Part shown: positions 36,111 through 45,602 of the stretch, in pieces
Numbering within the stretch: position 1 is the stretch's first letter
Layout: every line of letters begins with the position of its first letter
DNA from: Aliagarivorans taiwanensis DSM 22990
Lineage (GTDB): Bacteria > Pseudomonadota > Gammaproteobacteria > Enterobacterales > Celerinatantimonadaceae
Reading direction: 5' to 3'
Assembly (NCBI RefSeq): GCF_000429505.1
Contig: NZ_AUBZ01000002.1
Location: 124,001 to 188,000 of the forward strand
DNA: 64,000 nucleotides
Translations under genes and position numbers: made by a program
Notes under the pieces: generated by a model
What the model was told of the DNA's origin: nothing
Seen by the model: only the letters and a program-made list of their open reading frames with translations
Databases searched by the model: none

Positions 36111-37557
36111 TGTTTGTCTCCTCTGTGGCAGGGAATGGAGTCTCTATATCAGGTAACGCCCCATCTGGTAACGAATCGGGGCGAACCGGTAGCGATGTAT
36201 CGAGGCCACCGCCCAGCGCTTGATAGAGCTGCAAGCGGTTCTGCACTTGTTGGTTGAGCGCGCTTAAGGCGGCACTGCGCGCATCAAAGGCGCGGCGCTG
36301 TGACTCCAACACCGTGATGTAGTTGACCAACCCTAGCTGGTAGTTCTCAAAGGCCAAAGCGGCAGCCAACTCCGAATCGCGGGCGGCGGCATCCAGCAGC
36401 TCACCGCTACTTTGCAATAACGGCTCCTTGCTCAGCGCCTGCTCTACCTCGGCAAAGCTATTGAGTACCGCCTGCTGATAGGCCTTATCGAGGCTGGCGG
36501 CCAAGGCTTGCTCGGCCTGCTGTTGGTTTTCCAGGGCTCCGGCATCAAACAGCGGCGCGGTGATGCCGGCGAACAGACTCCACAACAGCGACTCGCCATC
36601 TAACAGCTCGCCGAGCTGCTCGCTTTGGCTGCCGCCGCTGGCGGTTAGTCGCAGGCTGGGGAAACGCTCGCGGTAGGCGGCAAATACCCGTTTATCGGCG
36701 GCGGCTAGGCGAAAGCTAGCGGCCCGCAGGTCGTGGCGGCGTTGCAGTAGCTCTGAGGGGATCCCGGCGGGGAGTGGCGCCAGCGGAACCCCTAGCTCGC
36801 CCTTGGCCAGGATCTTACCCGCCGGGTAGCGGCCCAAGCTTAGTTCCAAACTTAGTTGCGCCTGTAGCTGCTGTTCTTGGCGCTGATTGAGTTGGCTGCG
36901 CACTGCATTGAGGTCGGCTCGCGCCAGATACACATCGAGCGCTTCGCGTAGACCGCTGCGATAACCGGCCTCGATAATCTCCAGATTGCCTTGTTGGTTA
37001 GCAATTCGCTGTTCGATCAACTGATACTGAAGCTGGGCTTCTAGCAGCTCAAACCACTGGGCAATCACCGTAACCGCGAGTTCCAGTTGGCTTTGCTGCC
37101 ACAGCTCCAATTGCACTCGGGCATCGAACACCGCCGCTTGGGTGCGAGCTTCGAGCTTACCAAGCCAATCGAACTCCCAGCTTACGTCCAGCCCCAATCG
37201 GAACTGCTCCGTGCTGCTGTCGCGATCGCCACTGCTGGCGGCGGAGAGGTAGGCATCGATCTGTGGCCAACGCTGGGCATGTTGCTGCTGGATTAGGTAG
37301 AGCTGGCGGTCCAGCAGTAGGGCTTGCTCTGTGACACCGGGGTTGTTGACTAACGCCTCGGCGACTAGCTGCTGCAGCTGTGCACTGAGTTGGCTTTCAA
37401 AGCGCTGCTCGGCGAAGCTGCCGAGCTGATGCTGGCTGCTCCAGTTTGCTTGAAGCGGTGGGCTAGGTTGGCTGGGAAGCGGCGTTTGAGCGCTACAAGC
37501 GAGCAGCGCCAGGGAGCTTGTGAGTGTTATAGCAAAACAACGCCACTGCTTTGTCAC
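36103..37557 (-). CDS. outer-membrane factor lipoprotein (TolC/NodT family), system 1
   Basis: Outer-membrane channel of the NodT/OprM type, 484 residues. The signal ends in the lipobox LLAC (residues about 18-21), so it is lipid-anchored. Two TolC-type helical repeats follow, with YRSGLREALDVYLARADLNAVRSQLNQRQEQQLQAQLSLELSLGRYPAG and GVPLAPLPAGIPSELLQRRHDLRAASFRLAAADKRVFAAYRERFPSLRLTASGG, the standard NodT stretch. GTG start with AAGG upstream. First gene of the operon. A full tripartite system is therefore encoded here without a local regulator. Confidence 0.9.
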   Translation of the reverse strand: MTKQWRCFAITLTSSLALLACSAQTPLPSQPSPPLQANWSSQHQLGSFAEQRFESQLSAQLQQLVAEALVNNPGVTEQALLLDRQLYLIQQQHAQRWPQIDAYLSAASSGDRDSSTEQFRLGLDVSWEFDWLGKLEARTQAAVFDARVQLELWQQSQLELAVTVIAQWFELLEAQLQYQLIEQRIANQQGNLEIIEAGYRSGLREALDVYLARADLNAVRSQLNQRQEQQLQAQLSLELSLGRYPAGKILAKGELGVPLAPLPAGIPSELLQRRHDLRAASFRLAAADKRVFAAYRERFPSLRLTASGGSQSEQLGELLDGESLLWSLFAGITAPLFDAGALENQQQAEQALAASLDKAYQQAVLNSFAEVEQALSKEPLLQSSGELLDAAARDSELAAALAFENYQLGLVNYITVLESQRRAFDARSAALSALNQQVQNRLQLYQALGGGLDTSLPVRPDSLPDGALPDIETPFPATEETNNG

Positions 37558-37662
37558 CGGTTTGCCTTCACCTTGGTCGAGTCCTTGAGTATTAAAATCT
37601 AGCCTGCTCAGATAGATATGTCACCTAAGCGTTGTGTTAATAGCTAATACGCAAGTACTGGC

Positions 37663-38382
37663 TTAGTGGTTTTCTGCCAGATCAAACAGCTCCAGTATCC
37701 AGCGAAATACCAAGGCATCATCCAGCTCCAGAGCCAAGCTGTGCTGCGCCTGCTGGAAGTGTGTCGCACTGAGAATATCCTCGCGTTTATCGATCAGGGC
37801 TTTGGCATAGCCTTTGGCAAACTCTGGGTGGCCTTGTACGCAGAACACCTGCTCGCCAACCTGATACATAAACAGCGGACAAAACTCGCTACGTGCCAGT
37901 AGGGTCGCCTTCTCGGGCAATTGCTGGACTTGGTCTTGATGGCTCACCAACAGATGAAAGGGGCGAGCCGACTCCGCCTTGCTGGCCCAGCTGGGCGCTT
38001 GTATCAGCTCAGTGGTGGCGCAGCCCAAGCCCCAGCCTTTGTCTGAGTTTGCCGTGACGCCGCCCAATGCCCGCGCCAGTAGCTGGTGGCCAAAGCAGAT
38101 CCCGGCCAGTTTCTGACCCTGTTGGTAGGCTTGTTGGCACCATGCGACTAACTCCACAATCCACGGCTCATCGTCGTGGGCATTGTGGCGGCTGCCGGTA
38201 ATCAAGTAGCCGGCGTACTCCCCAAGTGGTGGAAGCTGGCCATCGATGGCGTGGAACACCTCAAAGGTGAGAGTAGAGTTTTGCGCGCGTAGATGCTCGA
38301 TAAACATCTCATAATACTCGCCATATTCCGCAGCCAAAGCCGGGTCGACGTAATCACAGTTGAGGATTGCCAGAGTGCACAT
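37663..38382 (-). CDS. class I glutamine amidotransferase-like protein
   Basis: A 239-residue stand-alone class I glutamine amidotransferase domain, GuaA N-terminal-like. The nucleophile cysteine is in LAGICFGHQLLARALGG (GICFGHQ), and the histidine-glutamate pair is in VQGHPEFAKGYAKALI. LITGSRHNAHDDEPWI near residue 60 is typical of the YfeJ-like group. No ammonia-accepting partner is nearby. It is not PuuD, which has a different spacing and a CRGLQE nucleophile motif, so it does not fill the gap in the putrescine pathway. Function unknown; such proteins may hydrolyse glutamyl amides. Confidence 0.75.
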   Translation of the reverse strand: MCTLAILNCDYVDPALAAEYGEYYEMFIEHLRAQNSTLTFEVFHAIDGQLPPLGEYAGYLITGSRHNAHDDEPWIVELVAWCQQAYQQGQKLAGICFGHQLLARALGGVTANSDKGWGLGCATTELIQAPSWASKAESARPFHLLVSHQDQVQQLPEKATLLARSEFCPLFMYQVGEQVFCVQGHPEFAKGYAKALIDKREDILSATHFQQAQHSLALELDDALVFRWILELFDLAENH

Positions 38383-38522
38383 GGTGTTACCATCCTTGGG
38401 TGAGCGGCTTACTTGGGTGTTAATTATACTATGTCATCATCAGCCAATTATTGGCAATCCCCGCTTCATTGTTAAGTATTCGCCGATTTTTATCGGGAAA
38501 ACTCGTGTCGAGTTGTGGAAGA

Positions 38523-38542
38523 AATTAATCAATTGTTTAATT
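38523..38542. promoter_or_regulatory. 20-bp palindrome, candidate TetR operator of RND system 2
   Basis: AATTAA-T-CAATTG-T-TTAATT is a palindrome with one mismatched pair, 89 bases before the TetR start at 38631 and downstream of the divergent amidotransferase start. Size and position fit autoregulation by the neighbouring TetR protein. Confidence 0.4.
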
Positions 38543-38630
38543 CTGTATGAATTTCTCCGCTCAACTTTTACCCAGCGCCTGGCGTAAGATATTAAACATG
38601 TGATTAATTTACTTGAGTGATTGCTTGGTT

Positions 38631-39284
38631 ATGGCCGATGCGATGGGGAGTAACAGGCGTGCCGGAAGGCCTGCTGGCGGTGACAGCGACGCACGGCAGA
38701 CGCTGATTGATAGTGCGCGGCGGCTGATGGTGCGGCTGCCTTACGATAAGGTGTCTACCCGCATGATTGCCGAGCGAGCCGGGGTCAACGTGGCGATGAT
38801 TCGCTACTACTTTGGCAACAAAGCCGGCTTGTTTGAGGCGATGTTGGAAGACACCCTGGCACCGATGCAGGAAGGCATGCGCCGGGTGCTGAACCAGCGG
38901 CAAGCCTTCAACTTCATCGATATGATGCGCACTTACTATCACACCATGATCCCGCAGCCGGAGTTTCCCCGGATGATTGCGCGCTTGATGGATAGCCCAG
39001 AGGATGATCCTGCACGGCAGATGTTGTTCAAGCATATGGATCAGTTCTTGGTTCCTATGGAGCAGATGGCCAAGCATCAGATCCCCAACCTGCGTGATGG
39101 CATCGACCCCCAACTGGCCAAGTTCAGCTGCATGAGCCTGATGATCTTCCCATTTTTAATGCCAACAGCGGCCTTTAAAAAGAACGGCATCGAACGCAAT
39201 GAACAGTTCCTGATGCAACTGCTTGAGCACAATCTGCGCTTACTCGAGCACGGCATGCTAAGCCCTTTACAAGAGAATTCCTGA
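38631..39284 (+). CDS. TetR-family regulator of RND system 2
   Basis: A 217-residue TetR regulator at the head of an efflux operon. Residues about 18-70 are the DNA-binding domain (DARQTLIDSARRLMVRLPYDKVSTRMIAERAGVNVAMIRYYFGNKAGLFEAMLEDTL); the rest is a helical ligand domain with several methionines (FIDMMRTYYHTMIPQPEFPRMIARLMD). ATG at 38631 is chosen; an upstream TTG at 38613 is less likely. The stop overlaps the fusion-protein ATG as TGATG, so repressor and pump are made from one message. A palindrome 89 bases upstream is its likely operator. Confidence 0.85.
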   Translation: MADAMGSNRRAGRPAGGDSDARQTLIDSARRLMVRLPYDKVSTRMIAERAGVNVAMIRYYFGNKAGLFEAMLEDTLAPMQEGMRRVLNQRQAFNFIDMMRTYYHTMIPQPEFPRMIARLMDSPEDDPARQMLFKHMDQFLVPMEQMAKHQIPNLRDGIDPQLAKFSCMSLMIFPFLMPTAAFKKNGIERNEQFLMQLLEHNLRLLEHGMLSPLQENS

Positions 39285-40621
39285 TGAGCCTGCGAAAACG
39301 CCTATTATTCATTCCCGCCAGTCTGCTCGGTGCCGCTATTTTGGTGCTGGCTATCAAGACCCGACCGTCTCCGGAGCTGAATCCCGCAGCCAGTCAAGAG
39401 CGGGTGGTGGAGGTGCTTGCGCTCAGCCGCCAGCCAATGGCGCCACTGGCCACTGGCTTTGGCCGGGTGACCCCCAAACTTGAATGGCAGAGTATTGCCG
39501 AGGTGAGTGGCCGGGTTGTGTATAAATCCTCACTACTGGAACGGGGCCGGGTGGTGCCTGCGGGCAGCTTGCTGGTGAGAATTGACCCGCTCGATTATCA
39601 GTTGGTATTGGCGCAAGCCGAGGCGGATCTGCGCTCAGCACAGGCTCAGCTTAATAAGCTGGATCAGCAAGAGAGTAGTCTGCGCAGTCAGTTGCAGATC
39701 GAGCAGCAACGCCTGAGCATTAGCCGTCAGGAGCTGGCGCGCAAGCAAGACCTGCGCGAGCGTGGATTGATCTCTCAATCGGAGGTCGATATCGAGCAGC
39801 AAGCGGCCCTCGCCAGCCAGCGCACCGTTGAAGACTTGGAAAATCAGCTGTTTGTACTGCCGGATGAGCGCAAGGTGTCCGAGGCGCAGGTCAACGTCAA
39901 TGAATCACGGGTGAATGAAGCGCAGCGCTCGCTCGCTCGCACCGAGATCTACCTACCCTTCGATGCCCGGATCGCCGAGGTGGATGTGGAGCAGGATCAG
40001 GTGGTGAACCTACAGCAGGTAATGCTGCGCGCCCATGGTCTGGATGTGGTGGAGATCGACGCTCAGATTGCCTTGCACGATTACAGCAACTTGGTTGCCA
40101 GCTTCAGCCCTGAGCAATTAACCGATCCCGATCGCCTCGAGCTGGGTGCAACAGTATTTTTAAACAGCGGTGAGCGGCGCTATAGCTGGCCAGCCAGCGT
40201 ATCGCGGATCAGCGATAGCGTCAGCCTCAATCAGGCGACTACCGGTATTATTGTGGACGTGGAGCTGCCCACGCAGCAGCTCAACCCAGAGCGCCAGCCG
40301 ACGCTAGTTAACGGCATGTTTGTGGAAGTGCAATTCGAAGGGATGGCCCAGCCGCATTGGTTGGTGCCCGAGTCCGCGTTGCACGGCGAGCGGATCTATC
40401 TGATGGAAGAGGGCCTGCTTAAGGTGGTCGCTGTCGAGGTACTGTTCCGCCGTGATGGCATGGCGGCAGTCGCCAGCGTTGAGCCTGCCGAGTTATACGA
40501 GGGCGCCTTACTGGTTCTGACCGACCTGCTTCCAGCGGTAGAAGGTATGGCGCTGCGCGCGCTTGATGCCGATAGCCCTGAGTCAGACAGCGCTGCGCCA
40601 GCAGAGGAGCAAGCCCAGTGA
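39284..40621 (+). CDS. RND membrane fusion protein, system 2
   Basis: Periplasmic adaptor, 445 residues. N-terminal anchor (residues about 6-22, LLFIPASLLGAAILVLAI), lipoyl segments (SIAEVSGRVVYKSSLLERGRVVPAGSLLVRIDPLDYQ and YLPFDARIAEVDVEQDQVVNLQQVML), a long coiled-coil hairpin (residues about 110-220) and a barrel. A 25-residue acidic tail (LDADSPESDSAAPAEEQAQ) is unusual. Its GTGA stop/start overlap with the pump gene gives tight translational coupling. Confidence 0.88.
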   Translation: MSLRKRLLFIPASLLGAAILVLAIKTRPSPELNPAASQERVVEVLALSRQPMAPLATGFGRVTPKLEWQSIAEVSGRVVYKSSLLERGRVVPAGSLLVRIDPLDYQLVLAQAEADLRSAQAQLNKLDQQESSLRSQLQIEQQRLSISRQELARKQDLRERGLISQSEVDIEQQAALASQRTVEDLENQLFVLPDERKVSEAQVNVNESRVNEAQRSLARTEIYLPFDARIAEVDVEQDQVVNLQQVMLRAHGLDVVEIDAQIALHDYSNLVASFSPEQLTDPDRLELGATVFLNSGERRYSWPASVSRISDSVSLNQATTGIIVDVELPTQQLNPERQPTLVNGMFVEVQFEGMAQPHWLVPESALHGERIYLMEEGLLKVVAVEVLFRRDGMAAVASVEPAELYEGALLVLTDLLPAVEGMALRALDADSPESDSAAPAEEQAQ

Positions 40622-43600
40622 TCCGCTACTTCTCGCGCCACCCCACCGCGGCCAACCTGATGATGTTGGCGATGATCTTGGTGGGTCTAGTCGCCCTGCC
40701 CAAGCTAAAGCGGGAAACCTTTCCTGAATTTGCTCCCCCTTATGTGATTGCGTCGGTGGTTTATCCGGGCGCCTCACCACAAGAGGTGGAGGAGAGCATC
40801 TGCCTGCGCATGGAAGATGCGGTGGATGGATTGGCGAATATCGTCGAGACCCGCTGTGAAGCGGTGGAAGGCAGCGCCTCGCTGATCCTCAAGTTGACCA
40901 ATGAGGACGTGGTGCAGCGCATGCTGGTGGATGTGCAAACCCAGATTAACGCGATCAACGACTTCCCCGCTGAGATTGAATCACCGATTGTGCGTGAGCT
41001 GGACTGGAATGAGCCGGTGGTGGACGTAGCCATCCGCGCCGATATGCCGCTGCCGCAGCTAAAAGCCTATGCCGAATCGCTCAAGCGTGAGCTTAAGATC
41101 GATTATGGGGTGTCGCTGGTGGAGGTTAGCGGCTTCTCCGACCACCAACTACGGGTTGAGCTGGATATGACCGGCTTGCGCCAGCTCGGGCTGAGTGTCG
41201 CCGACGTGGCCAATCAGCTGGCCAATCAGAATATCCGCCTGCCCAGTGGCAACCTGGAAACCCCAGAGCGCAACTTCCTGTTAAGGGTGGATGGCCAAAA
41301 GGTCACCCCGGAAACGCTGGCACAGACCATTATCGGCGCCGATAGCGATGGTGCGGTGCTGCGATTGGGCGACATCGCACGGATTACCGACCGCTTCGAG
41401 CTGGACGAGCAGAAGCTGTTGTTCGATGGCGAGCCAGCGGCGATGCTGCGGATTAGCAAGAACAAGGCCGACGATGCGCTGCGGATTAAAGAGCGGGTCG
41501 CCGATTTTGTCTATGCCACCAATGAGGCCGCGCCAGCGGGCGTAACCTTGAGCATGACCAACGATATGTCGTCGCTGCTGTGGGATCGCCTGACCATGAT
41601 GGTGCGCAACGGCTGGCAAGGCATCCTGTTGGTATTCGCGGTGATGTGGCTGTTTTTCTCATTCCGCTACTCGTTCTGGGTAGCGGCGGGTCTACCGGTG
41701 GCCTTTTTGGGTAGCATGTATCTGATGTCGGCCTTTGGCTTGTCGATCAACATTATGTCGCTGGTGGCGCTGCTGATGGCCATCGGCATCATGATGGATG
41801 ATGCGATTGTTATCTCCGAGTCCATCGCCTCGCATATCGACCGGGGGCAAGAAGTGAAGCAGGCGGTGTACAACGGGGTGAAGAAGGTACTGCCCGGGGT
41901 TATCTCTTCCTACCTGACCACGGTGTGCATCTTTGGCAGCTTGATCTTTCTGGAAGGGGAGATGGGGGCGGTGCTCAAAGTGGTGCCGATGGTGCTGATT
42001 TTGGTGCTCAGCCTGAGTCTGGTGGAAGCCTTTTTGATTCTGCCTAACCACTTGCGCCATAGCCTGGAGAAACACCGTGAAGATAAGCAGGCGCAGGCCT
42101 GGAAGCAAGCCTTCCTAGCGCGCTTTGAAGGCTTTCGTAACAATCAGCTGGTTGCTGCGGTGAGCTGGGCGGTGCGCTGGCGCTATCTGTTTGTTGGCGC
42201 TGTGCTGGGGCTGATGCTGGCCTCGGTGGCGCTGCTAGCCGGCGGCGCGCTTAAGTTTGTGGGCTTCCCTGAGCTGGATGGCGATATTTTGGAGGCGCGG
42301 ATTATTATGCCGCCGGGATCTAGCCTGTCGCAGACCGAAGCGGTGGCAGCCCAGATTGTCGCGGCTGCGCAAGTGATCGATGCCGAGTGGAGCGAAGCCA
42401 AAGAGGGTGGCGAGCCCTTGGTGCTCAATATCACCGAGCAGTATAACTTTAACGCCGATGCCGATGAGTCTGGCCCGCATGTGGCCACGGTTCGCCTGGA
42501 CTTGCTCAGTGCGGAAGTTCGAGCTACCCGACTGGATGACTTAATTGAGGCATGGGAGGGTGAAACCGGTGAGCTGGCCGCGCCGGTGTCGGTGGTGTTT
42601 AAGCAGCCAGCGATGGGGCCGGGTGGCAAGGATATCGAGATCCGCATGCAGCATGACGATCTGGACATCCTCAAACAGGCCTCAGTGCAGACCCAGCAAT
42701 TCTTGGCGGGCTTCGATGGGGTCAGTGGCGTGCTCGACGATATGCGCCTGGGCAAGCCGGAGATCAGCATCAGCCTGCGCCCGGGGGCGGAGAGCTTTGG
42801 TGTCAGTAGCCAGATGGTGGCGGCCCAGCTGCGCGCCGCCTATTACGGGCAAACTGCCGATGAGATCCAGCTGGGGCCGGAGAACATAAAAATCCAGGTG
42901 ATGCTGGATAAGCGCCAATCCGGCGACTTGGCCAATCTGGCCAGCTTCCCGATTATCCTCGCCGATGGCAGTCAGCTGCCCTTGGGCACGGTGGCGCAGC
43001 TGGAGCACCAGCGTAACTACGTGCGGATCCAGCGGATTAACGGGCTGCGCACCTTAACGGTATCGGCCGATCTCAAGCAGAGCGTTATAAGCTCCAATGA
43101 GCTGCTTAGCCAGTTCCGAGCAGAGCTAATGCCTGAGCTGCGTAAGCAGTACCCGGGGCTGCGCTTTAACTTTGAAGGCGCAGCCAAAGACACCTCGGAG
43201 ACCGGCTCGTCCATGGCCAGTGGCTTCTTGCTGGGGATCTTTGGGGTGTTTGTGATTCTTAGCTACCAGTTCCGCAGCTACCTGGAGCCGTTTGTGGTGT
43301 TGCTGGCGATACCGCTGGCCTTTATCGGTGTGCTGTGGGGCCACTTCCTGCTTGGCTATCCGATGAGCATGCCGAGTATGATGGGTTTTGTATCGCTGGC
43401 AGGTGTCGTGGTCAATGACTCGATCTTGCTGGTGCAATACATTCGCTACCACCTCGATGAGGGGGAGGATATCTACTCCTCGGTGGTGCAGGCCAGCCGC
43501 GAGCGCTTCCGGGCGGTGTTCTTGACCTCGATTACCACCGCTGCCGGTCTGCTACCGTTGATGCTGGAAACCAGCCTGCAGGCGCAGGTAATTAAGCCCT

Positions 43601-43734
43601 TGGTGATCTCAATTGTGTTCGGCATCTTTGCCTCGACCTTGCTGGTGCTGTTTATGATCCCCGCCGCCTACGCGATCTTGGGCGACTTTGGACTGGTTAA
43701 ACGTCACGGCAAGCTGAGTGACGAGGGTCACTAA
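40618..43734 (+). CDS. RND efflux transporter, system 2
   Basis: RND pump of 1038 residues and 12 membrane segments. The proton-relay pair is present as GIMMDDAIVISESIAS in segment 4; segment 10 has LAGVVVNDSILLVQYIRY, like system 1. The opening IRYFSRHPTAANLMMLAMILVGL resembles system 1 (LIAWFTRNPVAANLLMVLILIGG), so the two are distant paralogues. GTG start inside the adaptor stop. No outer-membrane factor gene is linked; it probably uses a TolC encoded elsewhere. The TetR gene upstream controls it. Confidence 0.9.
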   Translation: MIRYFSRHPTAANLMMLAMILVGLVALPKLKRETFPEFAPPYVIASVVYPGASPQEVEESICLRMEDAVDGLANIVETRCEAVEGSASLILKLTNEDVVQRMLVDVQTQINAINDFPAEIESPIVRELDWNEPVVDVAIRADMPLPQLKAYAESLKRELKIDYGVSLVEVSGFSDHQLRVELDMTGLRQLGLSVADVANQLANQNIRLPSGNLETPERNFLLRVDGQKVTPETLAQTIIGADSDGAVLRLGDIARITDRFELDEQKLLFDGEPAAMLRISKNKADDALRIKERVADFVYATNEAAPAGVTLSMTNDMSSLLWDRLTMMVRNGWQGILLVFAVMWLFFSFRYSFWVAAGLPVAFLGSMYLMSAFGLSINIMSLVALLMAIGIMMDDAIVISESIASHIDRGQEVKQAVYNGVKKVLPGVISSYLTTVCIFGSLIFLEGEMGAVLKVVPMVLILVLSLSLVEAFLILPNHLRHSLEKHREDKQAQAWKQAFLARFEGFRNNQLVAAVSWAVRWRYLFVGAVLGLMLASVALLAGGALKFVGFPELDGDILEARIIMPPGSSLSQTEAVAAQIVAAAQVIDAEWSEAKEGGEPLVLNITEQYNFNADADESGPHVATVRLDLLSAEVRATRLDDLIEAWEGETGELAAPVSVVFKQPAMGPGGKDIEIRMQHDDLDILKQASVQTQQFLAGFDGVSGVLDDMRLGKPEISISLRPGAESFGVSSQMVAAQLRAAYYGQTADEIQLGPENIKIQVMLDKRQSGDLANLASFPIILADGSQLPLGTVAQLEHQRNYVRIQRINGLRTLTVSADLKQSVISSNELLSQFRAELMPELRKQYPGLRFNFEGAAKDTSETGSSMASGFLLGIFGVFVILSYQFRSYLEPFVVLLAIPLAFIGVLWGHFLLGYPMSMPSMMGFVSLAGVVVNDSILLVQYIRYHLDEGEDIYSSVVQASRERFRAVFLTSITTAAGLLPLMLETSLQAQVIKPLVISIVFGIFASTLLVLFMIPAAYAILGDFGLVKRHGKLSDEGH

Positions 43735-43775
43735 CTAACGGTTTTCGGGCCTATCAGCAATACGGCCAAGTTGAA

Positions 43776-43846
43776 AAATGTTCACTATACTGGTTCGATA
43801 GGAACAGTTTTCGCTGAATACTGGAGCATTTGTTCAGTATTTTATA
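43776..43846 (+). promoter_or_regulatory. candidate PuuR-type operators before puuC
   Basis: AAATGTTCACTATAC (43776-43790) and TGTTCAGTATTTTATA (43831-43846) read from the other strand contain TGAACA preceded by TATA/AATA, like the E. coli PuuR site AAAATATAATGAACA. A longer AATACTG-N11-CAGTATT inverted repeat overlaps the second. They lie 22-92 bases before the start. Confidence 0.4.
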
Positions 43847-43867
43847 ACAGCAAGCCAAGGAGGGCCC

Positions 43868-45343
43868 ATGACCGACAGTCCGCATAGCCAGCAATTGGAA
43901 TTCCCCAGCCAAGCCTTTATTAACGGCGAGTTTGTTGACGCCATCGACGGGCGCCGCTTTGCCTCAATCAACCCGGCCACCGAGGCCTTACTGGCCGAGG
44001 TGGCTCAATGTGATGAAGCCGATGTAGAGCTGGCGGTGAGCGCTGCCCGCGCCGCCTTTGAGCAGCGCGTGTGGGCCGGACTCGCTCCTGCTGAGCGTAA
44101 AGCGGCGCTGCTCAAGTTTGCCGACGCCATCGAGCAGCAGCGTGACCAGCTTGCCTTGTTGGAATGTCTGGATATGGGCAAGCCACTGGCTGATGCGCTG
44201 GGCTACGATGCGCCCGCCACCGCCCGCTGTGTGCGCTGGAACGCCGAGGCCATCGATAAGGTCTACGACGAGGTCGCCCCGGTGGGCGATGGCGCGCTGG
44301 CGCTGGTTACTCGCGAAGCCTTGGGCGTGGTTGCGGCGATTGTGCCATGGAACTTTCCCTCGGTGATGGCGGCTTGGAAGCTGGCCCCGGCCCTAGCCAC
44401 CGGCAACTCGGTGATCCTCAAACCCTCGGAGAAATCCCCGCTCACTGCGCTCTATCTGGCCAAGTTGTGGCAGCAGTGTGAGCTGCCTGCTGGGGTGTTT
44501 AATGTGCTGCCGGGCTTTGGCCATGAGGTGGGCAAAGCGCTGGCGCTACATCCCGATGTGGACTGCTTAACCTTTACCGGTTCTACCGCGACCGGCAAGC
44601 AGTTGATGGTCTACGCCGGACAATCCAACCTCAAACGGGTATTCAGTGAATGTGGCGGCAAGAGCCCGAATATTGTGTTTGCCGATGCCGATCTGGACAA
44701 AGCGGCAGCCTCGGCGGTGGGGGCGATCTTCTACAACCAAGGCGAGGTGTGTACCGCTGGCTCACGTCTGCTGGTGGAGCGCTCGGTCCATCAAGCCTTG
44801 CTAGAGAAGATGCTGGCGCAGCTGGATGAGTGGCAGCCGGGCGATCCGCAGTCGCTCGCTACCCGCATGGGGGCAATGGTGGATAAAGCCCAGCTGGAGC
44901 GGGTGCTTGAGTACATCGAGAGCGGCAAACAACAAGGCGCTAAACTCGTATGCGGCGGTGAAGCGGTACAGATCGATGGCAAGGGCTACTTCCTACAACC
45001 CACTATCTTCGATGGGGTGAGCCCTGAGATGCAGATCTGGCAGGAGGAGATCTTCGGGCCGGTGCTTAGTGTGGTGTGTTTCGACACTGCCGATGAAGCC
45101 ATCGCGCTAGCTAACGACAGCGTTTATGGGCTGGCTGCAGGGGTATGGTCGAGCAATGTAAATACGGCGATTCAGTGCTCGCGGCTGCTGCGGGCGGGTA
45201 CCGTGTTCGTCAACAATTGGGATGGCGGCGATATGACTATGCCTTTTGGTGGCTTCAAGCAAAGCGGCAACGGGCGCGACAAGTCTTTACACGCGCTGGA
45301 AAAATACACTGAGCTCAAGTCCACCTGGATCGAGCTTACTTAA
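43868..45343 (+). CDS. puuC: gamma-glutamyl-gamma-aminobutyraldehyde dehydrogenase (PuuC-like)
   Basis: NAD(P)+-dependent aldehyde dehydrogenase, 491 residues, that in the Puu pathway oxidises gamma-glutamyl-gamma-aminobutyraldehyde. Visible features: IVPWNFPSVMAAWKLAPALATGNSVILKPSEKSPLTAL, the glycine loop FTGSTATGKQL, the general base in FSECGGKSPNIVF, the catalytic cysteine in FYNQGEVCTAGSRL, and EEIFGPVLSV. This fits PuuC, and PuuR-like motifs upstream support it, though related aldehyde dehydrogenases with broad substrates cannot be excluded. AAGGAGGG precedes the ATG. It lies 6 kb from the rest of the puu genes, with an RND system in between. Confidence 0.82.
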   Translation: MTDSPHSQQLEFPSQAFINGEFVDAIDGRRFASINPATEALLAEVAQCDEADVELAVSAARAAFEQRVWAGLAPAERKAALLKFADAIEQQRDQLALLECLDMGKPLADALGYDAPATARCVRWNAEAIDKVYDEVAPVGDGALALVTREALGVVAAIVPWNFPSVMAAWKLAPALATGNSVILKPSEKSPLTALYLAKLWQQCELPAGVFNVLPGFGHEVGKALALHPDVDCLTFTGSTATGKQLMVYAGQSNLKRVFSECGGKSPNIVFADADLDKAAASAVGAIFYNQGEVCTAGSRLLVERSVHQALLEKMLAQLDEWQPGDPQSLATRMGAMVDKAQLERVLEYIESGKQQGAKLVCGGEAVQIDGKGYFLQPTIFDGVSPEMQIWQEEIFGPVLSVVCFDTADEAIALANDSVYGLAAGVWSSNVNTAIQCSRLLRAGTVFVNNWDGGDMTMPFGGFKQSGNGRDKSLHALEKYTELKSTWIELT

Positions 45344-45542
45344 GATCCGGATCGTCAATGGCGGGCCGGGTTGCCCGCTTTTTACAAAACTTCTCGATAA
45401 TAAACTGCTGATCGCGCGGGTTTAAATCAAAACGAAAAGCCACATCATTGAGCGAGCGGATGTCATCGCAGTGATGGTCGCTGATGTAGCGGATCGCCTT
45501 ACACAACTGGGATCCCGGGGAGAAAAACTCTGAGCTAATCAT
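45336..45542 (-). CDS. small cytoplasmic protein, unrecognised
   Basis: A 68-residue protein of unknown function: SQLCKAIRYISDHHCDDIRSLNDVAFRFDLNPRDQQFIIEKFCKK. SLNDVAFRFDLNPRDQQFIIEKF has the pattern of a small helix-turn-helix. AGGA lies seven bases before the ATG. It ends eight bases into the 3' end of puuC on the opposite strand. The coding character and ribosome site suggest a real gene, but the evidence is modest. Confidence 0.5.
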   Translation of the reverse strand: MISSEFFSPGSQLCKAIRYISDHHCDDIRSLNDVAFRFDLNPRDQQFIIEKFCKKRATRPAIDDPDLK

Positions 45543-45602
45543 AGTCAGTCCTCGCTCGGCTTGGGCTGGCTAATATTTAACCACAAAATAACTATGGTTT
45601 TT

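Noticed and set aside
37663-38382. Class I amidotransferase as PuuD, the missing putrescine-pathway hydrolase
   Set aside because: Its nucleophile motif GICFGHQ and overall pattern fit GuaA-like amidotransferases; PuuD has CRGLQE and a different N-terminus.
42183-42770. 195-codon serine-rich frame opposite the RND system 2 gene
   Set aside because: Shadow of a high-GC gene; low-complexity composition and no ribosome site.
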